A stretch of DNA of 5,762 bases from positions 1-5,762 of the forward strand of contig SLRI01000460.1 in the NCBI GenBank assembly GCA_007131045.1, in the 5' to 3' direction. The notes below the pieces were generated by a model that saw nothing but the letters and a program-made list of their open reading frames with translations, was not told the DNA's origin and did not search any database. How positions within the stretch are numbered: position 1 is the first letter of the stretch; every line of letters begins with the position of its first letter. The DNA comes from Rhodospirillales bacterium. GTDB lineage: Bacteria; Pseudomonadota; Alphaproteobacteria; Geminicoccales; Geminicoccaceae. Shown piece by piece: positions 5,014 through 5,762 of the stretch. The translations under genes were made by a program, and so were the position numbers.

Positions 5014-5762
5014 ATGTCGCGTGAAGCACGTCGAGGCGGGCGGGGTGCACGTCGGGCAGAGCGGCTGGCAGGCGGGCTGAAGAGCCTGCCGGCACTCTTC
5101 AGGCGGATTCCCGTCTACGAGGTCCTGAACGAGGAGGGGCTCGAGCTGGTCCATCAGGCGTCGCTGAAGATCCTGGAGGAGATCGGCATCGACTTCCGCG
5201 ATCCGGAATCGCTGGAGATCTGGCGCGAAGCCGGGGCGGACGTGCAAGGCGAGCGGGTCCACATTCCGGGCGAGCTGGTGCAGGCGCTGGTCGCCAAGGC
5301 ACCGGCGCGGTTCACGCTCAACGCGAGAAACCCCGAGCGGAGTGTCGAGATCGGCGGTGAGCACACCGTCTTCGCGCCCAACTACGGCTCGCCTTTCGTT
5401 CGGATGTTCGACGACGAGCGGCGCTACGGCACGCTCGAGGATCTCGCCATCCTGCACAAGCTCGCCCACGTCTCGCCGGCCCTGCAGAATGTCGGCTCGG
5501 TGATCTGCGAGCCGACCGACGCGCCGGTCTCGAGGCGCCATCTGCACATCACCGCCTCGGCCCTGCGCCATTCCGACAAGAGCTTCATGGGCCCGGTGAC
5601 CGCCCCGGAGCGGGCGGCCGATGCGGTCGAGATGGCGAAAATCGTGTTCGGCGAGAGCTTTATCGCCGAGAACACGGTCATGCTCTCGCTCGCCAACGCC
5701 AACACGCCCCTGGTCTGGGACGAGACCATGCTGGGTGCCGTCAAGGTCTACGCCCGGGCCAA
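5014..5762 (+). CDS. Trimethylamine methyltransferase (MttB) family protein, N-terminal half
   Basis: The frame stays open from ATG 5014 to the window edge, giving 249 residues of a family usually near 500. The product opens with an Arg-rich tail and then shows IPVYEVLNEEGLELVHQAS and LKILEEIGIDFRDPESLEI. Further on come FTLNARNPERSVEIGG, VFAPNYGSPFV, RYGTLEDLAILHKLAH, VICEPTD and SDKSFMGPVTAPERA. These match the TIM-barrel MttB/MtgB family by recognition of conserved blocks. Founding members are pyrrolysine-containing trimethylamine:corrinoid methyltransferases. Most bacterial relatives lack pyrrolysine and demethylate quaternary amines such as glycine betaine, proline betaine or carnitine, passing the methyl group to a corrinoid protein. 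The substrate cannot be told from this half. A good ribosome binding site precedes the gene. The 101-nt gap after the racemase-like gene allows a shared transcript. Confidence 0.9.
   Translation, partial: MSREARRGGRGARRAERLAGGLKSLPALFRRIPVYEVLNEEGLELVHQASLKILEEIGIDFRDPESLEIWREAGADVQGERVHIPGELVQALVAKAPARFTLNARNPERSVEIGGEHTVFAPNYGSPFVRMFDDERRYGTLEDLAILHKLAHVSPALQNVGSVICEPTDAPVSRRHLHITASALRHSDKSFMGPVTAPERAADAVEMAKIVFGESFIAENTVMLSLANANTPLVWDETMLGAVKVYARA

Noticed and set aside
4459..5024. Overlapping + strand frames inside the racemase-like gene
   Set aside because: Arg/Ala/Pro-rich alternative frames of a GC-rich gene; the 4232 frame carries both cysteine motifs.
4861..5571. 236-codon minus-strand open frame near the end of the window
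   Set aside because: It lies opposite the start of the well-recognised MttB-family gene and has shadow-like composition.

Overview
The window looks like chromosomal DNA of a GC-rich alphaproteobacterium. Coding stretches are roughly 65-70% G+C by eye. The gene order mutM - enoyl-CoA hydratase - rpsT - dnaA, all on the + strand, is a classic alphaproteobacterial arrangement. I cannot name the genus from sequence alone; a Rhodospirillales-like lineage is a guess.

Positions 16-2179 hold three housekeeping genes: mutM (8-oxoguanine DNA glycosylase), a short-chain enoyl-CoA hydratase, and rpsT (ribosomal protein bS20). rpsT has its own good sigma-70-type promoter (TTGACG-17-TATACG), a GTG start with a strong ribosome binding site, and a hairpin terminator just after it.

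Positions 2180-2643 are a long leader between rpsT and dnaA. It is much poorer in G+C than the genes (116 of 240 bases at 2261-2500). It is full of small sequence structures: repeated TTGYCAACAAA elements, a 21-bp imperfect direct repeat, a 10-bp inverted repeat, a CtrA-like motif, a DnaA-box-like motif, and a perfect 3 x 8 bp tandem repeat just before dnaA. This is the least explained part of the window and probably controls dnaA. A small minus-strand ORF here is only a weak gene candidate.

Positions 2644-4227 encode the replication initiator DnaA with all four domains. The next gene is not dnaN. Instead, 4 nt downstream, comes an aspartate/glutamate-racemase superfamily protein with both cysteine motifs. 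After a 101-nt gap comes the N-terminal half of a trimethylamine methyltransferase (MttB) family protein, which runs off the end of the window. These last two genes look like an accessory catabolic module, perhaps for methylated amines or amino-acid betaines, attached to the conserved core. I see no mobile element, tRNA, rRNA or CRISPR array, and no convincing replication origin (no cluster of good DnaA boxes). Nothing here amounts to a clearly new biological system; the leader and the dnaA-linked racemase/MttB pair deserve the closest look.
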